Below are positions 45,436 through 56,187 of a DNA stretch of 64,000 nt, in pieces; position 1 is the first letter of the stretch, and the number at the start of each line of letters is the position of its first letter. Origin of the DNA: Diadema setosum (taxonomy: Eukaryota; Echinodermata; Echinoidea; Diadematoida; Diadematidae); NCBI GenBank assembly GCA_033980235.1, contig CM067069.1, positions 18,968,650 through 19,032,649 of the forward strand, written 5' to 3'. A program made the translations under genes and the position numbers. The notes below the pieces were generated by a model that saw only the letters and a list, made by a program, of their open reading frames with translations, did not search any database and had not been told where the DNA came from.

Positions 45436-46400
45436 GTAAAGATTACTGGGACAAAATTATTGTAGCGCGTGAAAGTTTTTGATTCAATATCTTGTATCGA
45501 CGGTTCGTTGACCTTTTCAGCATAATGTTTGTGTATACTAAATATTGCTATTAAACGATTTTGAACTCTATAAAGAAATACTTCACTTGGAAATACCTTT
45601 CTAATTTCTGATAATTATCAAGGCTATTTGTCTTTTTTTCATCATATTCTTTCACCATCTGAAATTTTCTGCTTTCAGCCTAACCAGCAGTAATCAAACA
45701 GGGAATTTTAGCATATTAATATTATACCTAATGTTTAAAACATACCCATATAGTTCAAAACGCGTCCACATCAGTACCGGCGCTTACGGAGCAGAAAAAA
45801 AAAGCCAAAATGCCAAATGCTATAGAAATAAATGATCTAATTCATCGAGATATGTACATTTTCAGGGGCTATCACAAGTGAATTATGGCTGATTTTTGTG
45901 TATTCCAGCTGTACACAAATTTGATTCCGCATAGTAATGGTACACTTTCAATTTCGGCTATGGTTATATCATGTCCTGTTCACTGTTTATGTAACAGCGC
46001 CATGAGCATCATTTTTGACGGACTTCGTCGCTTTATAAGAGGCCGCTATTATTGTTATTATTATTATCATTATTATTATTATCATCATTATTATTATTAT
46101 TATTATCATCATCATCATTATTATCATTATTGCATAATATGTTTCACAGTGTTTTTAATTTTCATAAATTCTGAGATTCCGCCAATATTCGCGAAATCAA
46201 CAACTCTAAAAAATCTTGACTAACGTAAAACAAATGTGTTGTATACCATCCCAAGAATAGCAGAACGTGTGCATAGAATTGTCAGTATTTTAGGGGTTAT
46301 GCAGGTGGGTTAGTCTTAAAAAAAAATATATGCTGCACATTCAAACCCGTTCACATATACATATCACAATCACATAAAAAATATAATACATTTTATAAAA
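44226..46400. other. Inter-unit non-coding sequence
   Basis: The part to about 44780 is paralogous to 59790-60290. The rest is AT-rich with a (TG)n tract (about 45402-45434) and a TTA/ATC-rich microsatellite (about 46047-46135). No gene recognised. Confidence 0.5.
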
Positions 46401-46403
46401 TGG

Positions 46404-46600
46404 GTTCAAGAATGTGGCCAATTAGAAGCGCTGAAATGAGTCACGTGTGCGCTCTCGATTTTCTTTCTAACATGTATGCACACCTGTGGAAAAAAGTGTG
46501 TAATGAAAAGTCGCAACAGCACGACGTGTTATCCTATGGGGCATTACAGAGAAAGCATAACTGCTCGATCACCGACGTCACAACGTCGACACTAGCAATG
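46404..46600 (+). repeat. Inverted partner of 35241-35442
   Basis: CCAATTAGAAGCGCTGAAATG and TTTTCTTTCTAACATGTATG, in reverse orientation to the copy at 35 kb. Confidence 0.75.
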
Positions 46601-46639
46601 CGCACTCAACCAGTTGTTACAAACGCATCACGCGCTTCT

Positions 46640-47430
46640 ATAGCCACTCTCAACCCTGCAATGCACAATGTTGGTTGTGAGGAAAGATGTAGGCCTACTC
46701 CACTGGCCTTCTACCCCTCTTCCACTGATACCAAATTATGTTGACAGATGACATGCATGACTGAGCACATGAACTTTAAAGACAACAATGACAAATCGCA
46801 CTTTTTCCAAGTTTGAGTGTCACACTAAGGAACAATGAATGTCTCTCTGAATGGGTGAGATCTATCAACGATAGTGGAAAAATAGACAAGCCTGTACGAA
46901 TGCAGGTTTGGTTTAGGGTTTGTGTTTAGGTTTCTTTTGACATTTTATGGTCCATAACCTTGAACATGGCCACCAGTTCGATTACTTGGTCACTCCCACT
47001 TAAACCAACCCACATAGTCCATTTTTCTCTGTTCATGTTCATCACATAGCTCGAAGCGACAAACCATGTCTTGAATATGAAGAAAGAAAAATGGATAATG
47101 GGTTAGCTTTTGCGAAAGTGACCAAGTTATCGACAACGTGGTCATGTTGAAGATTATGGACCACACATTGTAAACACAACCCTGCAGTCGACAGGCTGGC
47201 CTGTCAATTTAACCACTTTCCTTGACAGATCTCATCCATTCAGTAAGGCAATCATTGTTCCTTCACTATAACACTCAAACTTGGAAAAAGTGCAATTTGT
47301 CATTGTTTTCTTTAAAGTTCATGTGCTCAGTCATGCATAATATTTGTTAACATAAATATCAGTGGAAACGTTCCCCTTTCTTCACAACTAACATTGCGCT
47401 CTCGATAGCTGACAATTATGAAATCGTAGC
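46640..47430. repeat. Large palindrome / foldback-like repeat
   Basis: Outer arms: 46741-46850 is an inverted copy of about 47230-47345 (CATGACTGAGCACATGAAC facing GTTCATGTGCTCAGTCATG). Inner arms: GGTCCATAACCTTGAACATGG faces CATGTTGAAGATTATGGACC. The centre is near 47040. Unit 2 holds the same repeat without its outer left arm. Confidence 0.75.
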
Positions 47431-47515
47431 CCTTCAAAGTTGGATTCTTTTTTTTTCTCTGTATAACCATTAGGGCATGAAGCTGGCAATGGTCAGCCGA
47501 GTGATGGCAGCCCAC

Positions 47516-49920
47516 GGTGAGAACTTTTTTTTTTTCATTTTGATGTTGTAAATAGTGTGATTTGATGCAGGCTTTTGCGTGTTTTATCGACGTGAGACAG
47601 TCCCACTAGCTTAAAGGTCCAGTTTACCTTTGGGAGCAGTGATTTCAAAAATGTTCAAGATATCACATTTGATGCATATGTGTAGGTCTGTTGTATCATA
47701 AAACATCCTACCATATGAAATATTTGCAATAAAACCTAAAATATAAGGAGATATCAAGGTTTTTCTCAGTAAACCGTAACTGTATACGGTTAAGTCTGGA
47801 AAATTTTTTTATTATAACTATTGTTCACATTTTGTGTATTTAACAACACTTAACATCGATTATACGGATTCAAATTTTGACAGTGGTTGTTTCTATCCCT
47901 AACTCACATTTTAGAACTATTTTAAAGCACTATTGCTTTCATCTGCAAATGGTAAATTATGCCATTAAGGTAGCAGTATATTTTGATATAGATTATTATT
48001 GAACAATTTTCCTATAAAATGTATGATTTAAATACACTTCTTGTATTAATTCTTTTCACTGAATATCATGAACGCGACTGAACCCGAGCGAGCGGAGCGA
48101 GCGAGGGGGAGGGGAGGGTGTGGGAGGGGGTGTCCCCTTCCCATGGTGAGATCTTTTTGCATTTTGATGTTGCAAATGGTGCAAATTGATGCATGTTTTT
48201 GAGTGTTTTAACGAGTTGAAACAGTCCCACTTGTTTAAGGTTGCAGTATATTCTAGTGTAGATTATTATTGCACAATAATTATTTGCCAATAATATATAT
48301 AATTATAAAATGGTATCATTAAAATAAACTTTTTGTATTCATTCTTACTCTTAATATCATGAACGCGACTTAGCCCGAGCGAGCGGAGCGAGCGAGGGGG
48401 AAAGGGAGGGTGTGGAAGGGGGGTGTGCCCCTCCCACGGTGAGAACTTTTTGCATTTTGATGTTGCAAATGGTGCAATTTGATGCATGTTTTTGCGTGGT
48501 TTTGCGTGTTTTATCCACTTAAACAGTCCCACTTGTTTAAGGTAGCAATATATTTTCATGTCGATTATTATTGAACATTATGGCTATAAAATGGTATTAT
48601 TTAAATAAATGTCTTGTATCAATTCTTACACTGAATATCATGAACGCTGTCTCTTCAGCGATCAAACAGAAAAAGCATGCACACGAGGGTGTAGATAGGG
48701 GCATTTCCCCTCCCACACGAAGGTGATTTTGCATTTGCAGACCTTAAATTCAGCGATCTGGTGCAAATTTTTGGTGCAATACCTTTTCATCGAAGTGTTA
48801 AAATCACGGAATCTAGCTCTTATTCTGAATGTGCATCATCTGTGTGTATATGTACAAAGTCTAGTGAGGAAGAGCTTAGGTGAAGGGGGATTCCCCCTCC
48901 CGCTAGGCGGAGCTTTTGCGTTTTAAGAATTGAAATAAAGCGATCTAGAGCACACTTTTTGTGGAAAATTCGGAAATTGTCATTCCCCAAAAATGTACTA
49001 CTACTAGGTCTAAAGTGGGTAACAAGCAATGGAATGGTGGCAAGATACCTCTCCCACATTCAAGGGGGCCTTTTGTCAGTTTTAAGCTTTTAGAACTGAA
49101 ATTCAACAATCTGGCGTACACTTTTGTTGGAATAATAACATCTGGAAATTTTTCAATCAGAAGAGAAGTGTAGCAAGTCTGTGGAAGGAGATTCTATATA
49201 AGTTTCTGATTGCAGGTAAACATTTTGGTGCACACATTTTGTGTCATATTTGGAAAACTGTTTATGTTCAAAGTGTAGCCACAGTCTACATGCATGGGGG
49301 GGGGGGGGGTGGCAGGGGCGGGCGAGCAGGAAGAAGACGTGGGCGAGTGTTATCTCCACCCTTCCCGTACGATGGAGCTTTTGCCTTTTTAAGGTTGAAA
49401 TTGAGATATCTCGTATACGCATATTTGATGGAATATATGGGAAATCATAAAAAAAAATGATGGGGGGGGGGGGGCTTAGGGAGGAAAGGGTCGATAAAAA
49501 GGGGGAAATTTCCCTTGTACATGAGGGAACATTGAGTTTTCGGAATATAAGTGATAAGCCATGTGCACTCAGAATTATTCATATTTTTTTTTTGTAAATC
49601 TAAAAAGTGTACTAAGGCTAGGGAAAGAGGCACAGAGGGGGAGGGTCTGGGAGGGGGTATCCCCCTCCCAAGCACGAGAGATTTTGCATATTTTGAACTG
49701 AAATTCAACGATCTGGTGCACACTTTGAGTGAAATATTCACAAAATTATGATCTTATTTGATGAAAGGTTGAAAAGAAGACCCGCTTCATGTGCATGCAT
49801 GCATACAGTATACACGCATTTTTTTTTCCCCTCGCAAATCCCCGGTCCAAATCTTAGGGGGGGGGGGGGGGGGCGACCGCCCCCATCCCCCCTCCCCCCC
49901 CCCCCCCGGCTACGCCAGTG
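47516..49920 (-). mobile_element. hAT-like element copy, reverse orientation, one end lost
   Basis: Its right end reads, in reverse complement, CACTGGCGTAGCCGG and continues like 8301 onwards (GGATTTG, ATGCGTGTATACTG). It has three regular modules (GTGAGAAC/GTGAGATC landmarks near 47515, 48142 and 48438) plus the diverged modules. The other TIR is missing; it starts inside a module. Unit 2 reads GATGGCAGCCTACCATGG across the empty site at 37012-37028. Confidence 0.82.
47611..47968. mobile_element. TTAA-flanked MITE nested in the hAT-like copy
   Basis: TTAA at 47611-47614 and 47965-47968. Left TTAAAGGTCCAGTTTACC corresponds to the reverse complement of the right GGTAAATTATGCCATTAA. Other modules of the host element read TTTAAGGTAGCAGTATA here, the empty site. 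Relatives are at about 54218-54745 and 57852-58098. Confidence 0.8.
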
Positions 49921-51963
49921 TACCATGCAAGTTGATTTTGAGAGGGTCCGCGTCACGATATCGTAAATCGTGTACCTAGCGCTTTTAAAACAAAGAGTCG
50001 TGTCTCCATAAAATGGGCATTCCAGACAATTTTCATAATTTTACCTCATGGAGTACATAATTCAACAGCTCCCATATATAGATTTGTCGAATCTATTGTG
50101 GTCCTCGAGTAGAAAAATCTATACTCTGAAAACCCCCAAAATGTTACACTGAACAGGGATGACGACATAGGAGCCTCATATATTTCTGAAATGTAGAAAT
50201 GTAATACAATTACAATACCACGATACCAAGTTAAAGTGTTGAATTAATGCATGCTTTCTTCTTTTGTTCTGCTTCCTTGAGCCCCTACTCATGCATTCTT
50301 ATAGTTAGGTTGCCATGCAATCATCCTTGTTCATTGTGATTTATTATGAATTTTAAAAACATTCCTATTCCTCATCCCAATCACTATACTTCTGAAACTC
50401 TGTAACCGGTATAACCAATTCATGGTTGCTAATAAGATATGTCAAAATCTGAAAATCATCCGGAGGTCTCACTTATAATCCACTTTAAAAAAAATGAGGT
50501 TATACAGACATTACACAGACAGGGCACAGTACCCGCGACCCATTGACATTATTCATTGATTGTTATATACCTCATATATAGAATCCTCTCATCTGATTGG
50601 TTGAAAGGGGAGTCATGAAAATAGCTGTGCCCCATTGATGATCAAAATGACGTCATGATTTACTGTGCCCGCAGCACAGTTAATTGACTGTGCCCTGTAA
50701 ATACGTTTGGAGACAGACAGTCGCAACCCCGTACACATAGATCACATGTACGCACCAATGACACGGCCGCCGCGCTGTCGATCAGCGTTGATTACGAATT
50801 CATGCTACTATATCTATATTTCGGAATCTATATTTTCGGTATATAAAACAAATAATGACTGCTTGATATTCGGGGCACGGTTAAAATTATGTAGGCCCTC
50901 GGTGATGTGAAAACCATAACCATGCCTCAGCTTCGCTTCGGGCATAGTTACGGTTTTCACATCACCTTGGGCCCATAATTTTAACTGTGCCCCTCATAGC
51001 AGTCATTATTTGTATACTGTTGAATAATCTTATTATTAATGGGATGGGCTATTTCTAGATCGTTCTGTTCTGCATCTCGGCTCTGTGAACTGGCTATTGT
51101 ATTGCAAATAGCGTCCATGACACCTCATTCGCTTGGCTGGGATTAAGTCATGAAGACGAGAGTCCAAATTCTTTTCAATGTTCTGGGCAAATTTCACACA
51201 TAGGGAGGTGCGGTAAACTGTATATCATATTTCGTATGTTGTTTGTTTATCTTTTCTTATGATATGGCATTAATGTGAAGTGAAAGATGAAAAGAAACGT
51301 ACTGGAACTTCCCCAGTGAGTTTGGTTTTGAGAGTAAGACTGGTGCAGTTTCAGTAATTACATATGTAATTTCAATTCAATTCAATAACGGTCTATAAAG
51401 AATCCATATAACTTAAACCGACATAACACGAAGGAGAATGGTTTGGAGCAGACACAACTTTTAAAAAAGGTTGCAATCGTAACTTATGACGTTTAAACAC
51501 GATTGTCCAAAATCTTTTGAGCAAATGAAAAATAGAGTTTAAAAAGGGTTGCAATGGAGGTGATCAATAAATGTCAAACAGTCACACTTTCCTCAGTTCT
51601 TCATGCAAATTGATGGGCACCAAAAAAGAAAAAACAAAACAAAGACTGGTAATGAGATATTCTTAACCCTTCTAATCATTGTCTTTTAGTTCAATAGTTG
51701 CATGAATGCGGCATTGTCTCTTTGTACTTCTTGAATCCATTCTGAAGACTATCTATAGCAATCTCAATGTTATCAGCGTCAAACTGATGAGCAAAGTTCA
51801 AGTATGAGTGTGTTGCTGATGCCATATGTGGCAATAGCGTATGTGATGAGCTTTCACCATTATAATGGGATTTTTTCAAGTTCATCGGATTTCAATCAGT
51901 ACTGATTATGTCGCGAAAGAGTTTATAGTAGAGGGTCATTGTTAATTAACGACTCGGGACACG
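49921..51963. other. Non-coding stretch upstream of A3 with hairpin-bearing insertion
   Basis: Paralogous to 37021-38843 except for an extra segment of about 455 bp (50563-51015), which contains a long stem-loop (50848-51013). The last 300 bp are the conserved upstream block of the A genes. Confidence 0.6.
50848..51013. repeat. 166-bp stem-loop
   Basis: ACAAATAATGACTGC at the left pairs with GCAGTCATTATTTGT at the right, and GTGATGTGAAAACC with GGTTTTCACATCAC. The loop contains CAGCTTCGCTTCGGGC. The arms pair with few mismatches (for example GGGGCACGGTTAAAATTATG against CATAATTTTAACTGTGCCCC). Confidence 0.85.
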
Positions 51964-53175
51964 ATGGCTGAAACTCTGCATGGTGGACAGGAGACGCTCG
52001 GAGATTGGACTGATCCCGACATGAACGGTGTACTAGGCCTTCATCGGCGATCTTGTGGTGGTTGGGCAGGAACTGGCTTGGACAATGACGCGTTTGAAGG
52101 CGACACAGCTTCTCAGGATGTGCATGGAGACAAGAAGAGCACCAACAGTGCACTGCAACAGAATGACAAATCGCAACAACGTAAGGACATGCTGTTAAAG
52201 CAAAGGGGCATCTGGTTTACAGTCTTGTCAGCCCTCGTCATAGCTTTTGCAGGCATGCCTGTCAAGCAGCTGGCGGGATCAGTGTCAGCAAATGAGATAG
52301 CTTTCACCCGCTTTGCCATCCAGCTTATAATTTGTGTTCCTATCATAGTCTTTCAACGACCATCCCTCAAATATTCACGAGCGGCTTACTTCCTCTTACT
52401 CTTGCGCGCCATCCTGGGGTCCACCAACACAATTGTCGTTTTCTACTCCTACCAAATCATGCCTGTGGCCAACGCGAAGGCGATACAATACTGCAGTCCC
52501 TTGTTCACTGGTCTCTTAGGTTGGCTGCTCCTAAAGGAGAAGTTCTCGATTCTGGACGCCGTCCTAGGCCTGGTGATGCTAACAGGAGTGTTTCTGGTGG
52601 CGCAGCCCACTTTCCTTTTTGACCTCTCGGAGCAGGGAGATCCTGAGTCAAGTTCCAGCGTCTTAGGCGCCTTGCTCAGTCTCCTGGCAGCTTTCTTAAA
52701 CTCCGTCATCATCATCACCTTGCGGAAACTCGGCTTGTACGGCATGACCCCAATGGTCATGCTTACCCTCTACTCCTCATTCGGCATGTGTTTCACCGCA
52801 GTAGTGACTTCCGCTACCAATCAATGGTCACTCCCTGGATGCGGCTTGGATCGCATCTCAATCATATTGAACGGCATTTGCAATTTCCTCTCACAGGTTT
52901 TAGTCTTCATAGCCCTAAAATCTCAGCCGGCTGCGAATGTGGCGTTAATCCATTCGAGCGACGTCATGTTTGCCTTTATCTTTGAATACCTCATTTTTGG
53001 GACCGTCCCCAATTACATCACAATTGTAGGAACTGCTTTGATTGTGACAGGGTTCATTGGCATTACTGGGAAAAAGTCGCCTCCCTCAAAACAGAGGCTT
53101 TCTGACGACAAATCGGACAAGTGTAGCGTCGCCGCAAGTGAGAGTGGTGCGAGCTCAAGCAATATGCAAATGTAA
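51964..53175 (+). CDS. SLC35G-like transporter A3 (EamA, 10 TM)
   Basis: 403 residues, single exon. It shows the same ten-helix EamA plan and motifs as A1 and A2 (MPVANAKAIQYCSP, GWLLLKEKFS, FLVAQPTFLFDLSEQGDPESSSS). Distinctive residues are GMPVKQLAGSVSANEI in and after helix 1, VVFYSYQ in helix 3 and YLIFGTVPN in helix 9. It shares some variants with A2 (ANVALIHSSDVMFAF) and others with A1 (N-terminal TASxDVHG), a mosaic suggestive of gene conversion. The frame is intact. Confidence 0.92.
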   Translation: MAETLHGGQETLGDWTDPDMNGVLGLHRRSCGGWAGTGLDNDAFEGDTASQDVHGDKKSTNSALQQNDKSQQRKDMLLKQRGIWFTVLSALVIAFAGMPVKQLAGSVSANEIAFTRFAIQLIICVPIIVFQRPSLKYSRAAYFLLLLRAILGSTNTIVVFYSYQIMPVANAKAIQYCSPLFTGLLGWLLLKEKFSILDAVLGLVMLTGVFLVAQPTFLFDLSEQGDPESSSSVLGALLSLLAAFLNSVIIITLRKLGLYGMTPMVMLTLYSSFGMCFTAVVTSATNQWSLPGCGLDRISIILNGICNFLSQVLVFIALKSQPAANVALIHSSDVMFAFIFEYLIFGTVPNYITIVGTALIVTGFIGITGKKSPPSKQRLSDDKSDKCSVAASESGASSSNMQM

Positions 53176-53301
53176 TCTACCCTTTTTGCCACATGCAAGA
53201 GCCGCACCGTTGTGGTAGTGTGCTTGTTCATTATTTTTCATGTTGTGTTGGTATACTATTTTCATAATTTTGTTGAATTTATAATTGTTTTACTTAAAAA
53301 G

Positions 53302-53640
53302 TGTGGGCACTGTGGCATGTGGATAAGACTCGTAACTCGTATGCTGTGTTCGCATCTAGTCCATCACTTACGTTCTGGGACATTTTTTTTTAAACCCACC
53401 ATGCCCCTTTTCGACCAAGGTGTAAAACATGAATACATAATAATGGCAACGCTAGTGTGAGGAATGTTGCTGTGGCATAGTAGACCATCCAATCGGAGGT
53501 CAAGAGGTATATTTCCCGCCCGGTACTTACGTTCTTGGACAAGATGTTTTTACCCACCATGTCCCTCTCGACCCAGGTGTATAAATGGATACCTTGCAAC
53601 GCTAGGGTAAGAATTATGGCAGGGCCCCATGGCGGAGCTG
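53302..53640 (+). mobile_element. tRNA-derived SINE remnants, unit 3 (two partial copies)
   Basis: A head with TGGCATGTGGATAAGACTCG at 53313, then a second partial body with CCCTCTCGACCCAGGTGTATAAATGG near 53560-53590. The first matches the SINE downstream of A1 and A2; the second looks like a local duplication. Confidence 0.5.
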
Positions 53641-54217
53641 TTGTAACACTGAACAGGGTAACCTGGATAAATAAGACTTTGTTGTTCTTCTTCTTACTAT
53701 TATTATCATGGCAGTGTGCTTGCAAAATAGTGGTAATACAAGGGGTCGTCCTCGGACAATATTATTGTAATAATCATAAGCTCGAGTCCTTTTTTTTTTC
53801 TTTTTAAGTTTAGCAATTTAAAAACATGTGAAGAAAAGAAAAACTTGACTGCATTAAGAACCCATTTCGATAAAGGAAAATGTGTAATATGTTTTATGAT
53901 GTGCTTCTGACTTGAGATTGTGTTGAGGGTGTAAAAAGTTAAACAGGTTGGCAAAATAACCTGCCTGAATTCTTAACGCAAACACTGATCTCAGCAGCGA
54001 TCAAGATGATACTTAATAGCAAGGTAAAAGTGGCTAAATTGATGAAGTTATCCATATCTTTCGGAACTACAGTGACTAAATCACAAGGCAATTATGACCG
54101 CCAGAGATAGAGCTTCTCGTCGGTCAATTCCTTTATTCTCCATCTAATGTATAGTGGAAAATCACTAATTCTGTGGTTTTTTTCTTTGTTGTTGATGTTG
54201 AAATAAGGTACTCCAGG

Positions 54218-54745
54218 TTAAGAGCATAATTTACCTTTTGCAGATGAAACGGAAACCCAACTTTAGTGCTTATAACAGTCCCGAAATATAAAGGGGTAGA
54301 AACAACCAAAGTAAAAAATTGGATGAGTATGATTGATTTTAAGTATTGTTTAGTATACAAAATGTGAGCAATATTTATAATAAAATGGTTCTAAACTATA
54401 CCGTCTACAGTTATGGTTTATCGAGAAAAAAAGTGATATCTCCTTATCTTTTAGTGTTGTTGTTTTTTTTTTTTACATGGTAGGATATTTTGTGATACAG
54501 CTGATCTGCACATATGCATCAAATGTGGTGTGCATATGCATCAAATGTGATATCAATGTGATATCAATGTGCAATGTGCATATGCATCAATGTGATATCA
54601 ATGTGCAATGTGCATATGCATCAATGTGATATCAATGTGATATCAATGTGCAATGTGCATATGCATCAATGTGATATCAATGTGACATATGCATCAGAAT
54701 TTTTGAAATCACTGCTCTCATATATGGTAAACAGTACTTGTAACT
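54218..54745. mobile_element. TTAA-type MITE with internal minisatellite expansion
   Basis: Starts TTAAGAGCATAATTTACC and ends near GGTAAACAGTACTTGTAA, matching the family of 47611-47968. About 54535-54700 is expanded as repeats of GATATCAATGTG and GCATATGCATCAATGTG. Units 1 and 2 lack the insertion (compare 30475-30510 and 40917-40970). Confidence 0.7.
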
Positions 54746-55144
54746 ACATTTTATATATCAAAGAGTTCGAATGAAAGCTATCACGGAAAAATTCGTAAGC
54801 ACCCGCCAAAGATATACCAGATAAGGCTCATTTAACATCAATCATTTTGTTTTGCTGTTGGGTATCTGGTATGAAAATCAACCGCAACCACTTTAAGTGC
54901 CCATATTTTGTTCGTATAGTCTTATACATCACTTGTATACATCATTATACAAGATCCCAAGAGTTATTTAGTAATGACTGGGTAGTACATTAGATAACAC
55001 TCCATTAGTAAACAATGCTTTACTGCTGTAATCTAATCTAAATTACAGTTTCTGACGAAACACGTTATACAAATTTAATGTTAAGGTATACTAGCAACTT
55101 GTGCGTACGCTCCAAATTTCCGTCGCTATCTTCGATTGGGGGAA

Positions 55145-55215
55145 GCATGATGATGACAAAGACGACGAAGATACAGATGAAAGAGAGAAGAGAGAACTGG
55201 CAATGTTATGTCATA
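55145..55215 (+). other. B3 conserved leader block, part 1
   Basis: AGCATGATGATGACAAAGACG to CAATGTTATGTCATA matches the B1/B2 leader. The block resumes at 55935 after the MITE. Confidence 0.4.
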
Positions 55216-55932
55216 TGTGACCCTGCATCAAAAAACCAACAAAAAGTCGCCAGACATGGATTTTTAGGTTTACATTAGTTAGATTCTGAAAGTGCACACT
55301 CTGTTAAGCTTTAAGATTACGTATAGCTCAGTTCAAATGGATTCTCCTAACATATCTAAATATTGGACAGAATGCACACACCCTGGAAAAGTGTGAACTG
55401 AAAAAAAGGGGCTCTGAAGAACAGGGTGTATTCAAGCGCTTAATCTTTACCAGGCCTTGCAAGCTGTGTGATGATTTGGACAAAAAAGAGGATGTAAACC
55501 ACTGGAGCAACAACAATGACGGGATTATCAGATCAAGCTGAAATTGAGTATGCTCTATTAAGACATTCTGTCTAAGAGTAATGCCAACTTTCAAAGCAGT
55601 AGCATTTTGCTTTCAAAAGTTATTAGAGTTGAAAGTGAAGAGTGTGCAAAGGATTTTTATGAAATGAAAAGGGGTCTCTAAGACATACGTGATTACTTTA
55701 CTCTACAAAAAAGGGGTTGCAGAAAAACTGCTGAAAACAAAGTTTCTGATCCATTTTATGACCCCAAACTTGCAAATGATGTAGAAGACGAATAGGTTTT
55801 TTTTTTTTTTTTTTTTTTTAAGAAACATGAAAAATTCAAGATTGACTCGGTTGACCCTTTTCATTTTTTTTTTTCAGTCCTCACAAAATCAAGGTGTGCG
55901 ACGTTTTGTTGCTTTTGTGATGCATGGTCACA
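55216..55932. mobile_element. Complete TGTGACC MITE, TA-flanked
   Basis: Left TGTGACCCTGCATCAAAAAAC pairs with the reverse complement of the right end (TGTGACCATGCATCACAAAAG). TA lies on both sides, consistent with a TA target duplication (Tc1/mariner type). The empty site is in unit 2: GTCATATCAAGTCTCG near 41394-41409. A T-run at 55799-55819 sits inside. Fragments of the family occur at 25.6 and 27.1 kb. Confidence 0.8.
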
Positions 55933-56187
55933 TAATAACAAGTCTCGTGACATTGCACAGGACATCTCAGACGTCATTCAGGACTTTGGACCGAACCTGT
56001 CTTGCCCATCTTTTGGCAATCGCAACTAATAAAAAAGACAAATAAAACCTCGACCAAAGGCAAGGAGTTACGTCATCAGTGCAATGAAACTGGACTCTAC
56101 AAACTTCTGATTCACATTCATGTCAAACGGTATGAGTGTGCTGCAAATCTTAGGATATATTTCTCAGACTGAGAAACCATCTTCAAA

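Noticed and set aside
46400..46744. A 114-aa open frame with a soluble-looking sequence
   Set aside because: The inverted copy at 35241-35442 differs by indels that break the frame, so this is repeat sequence, not a conserved protein.
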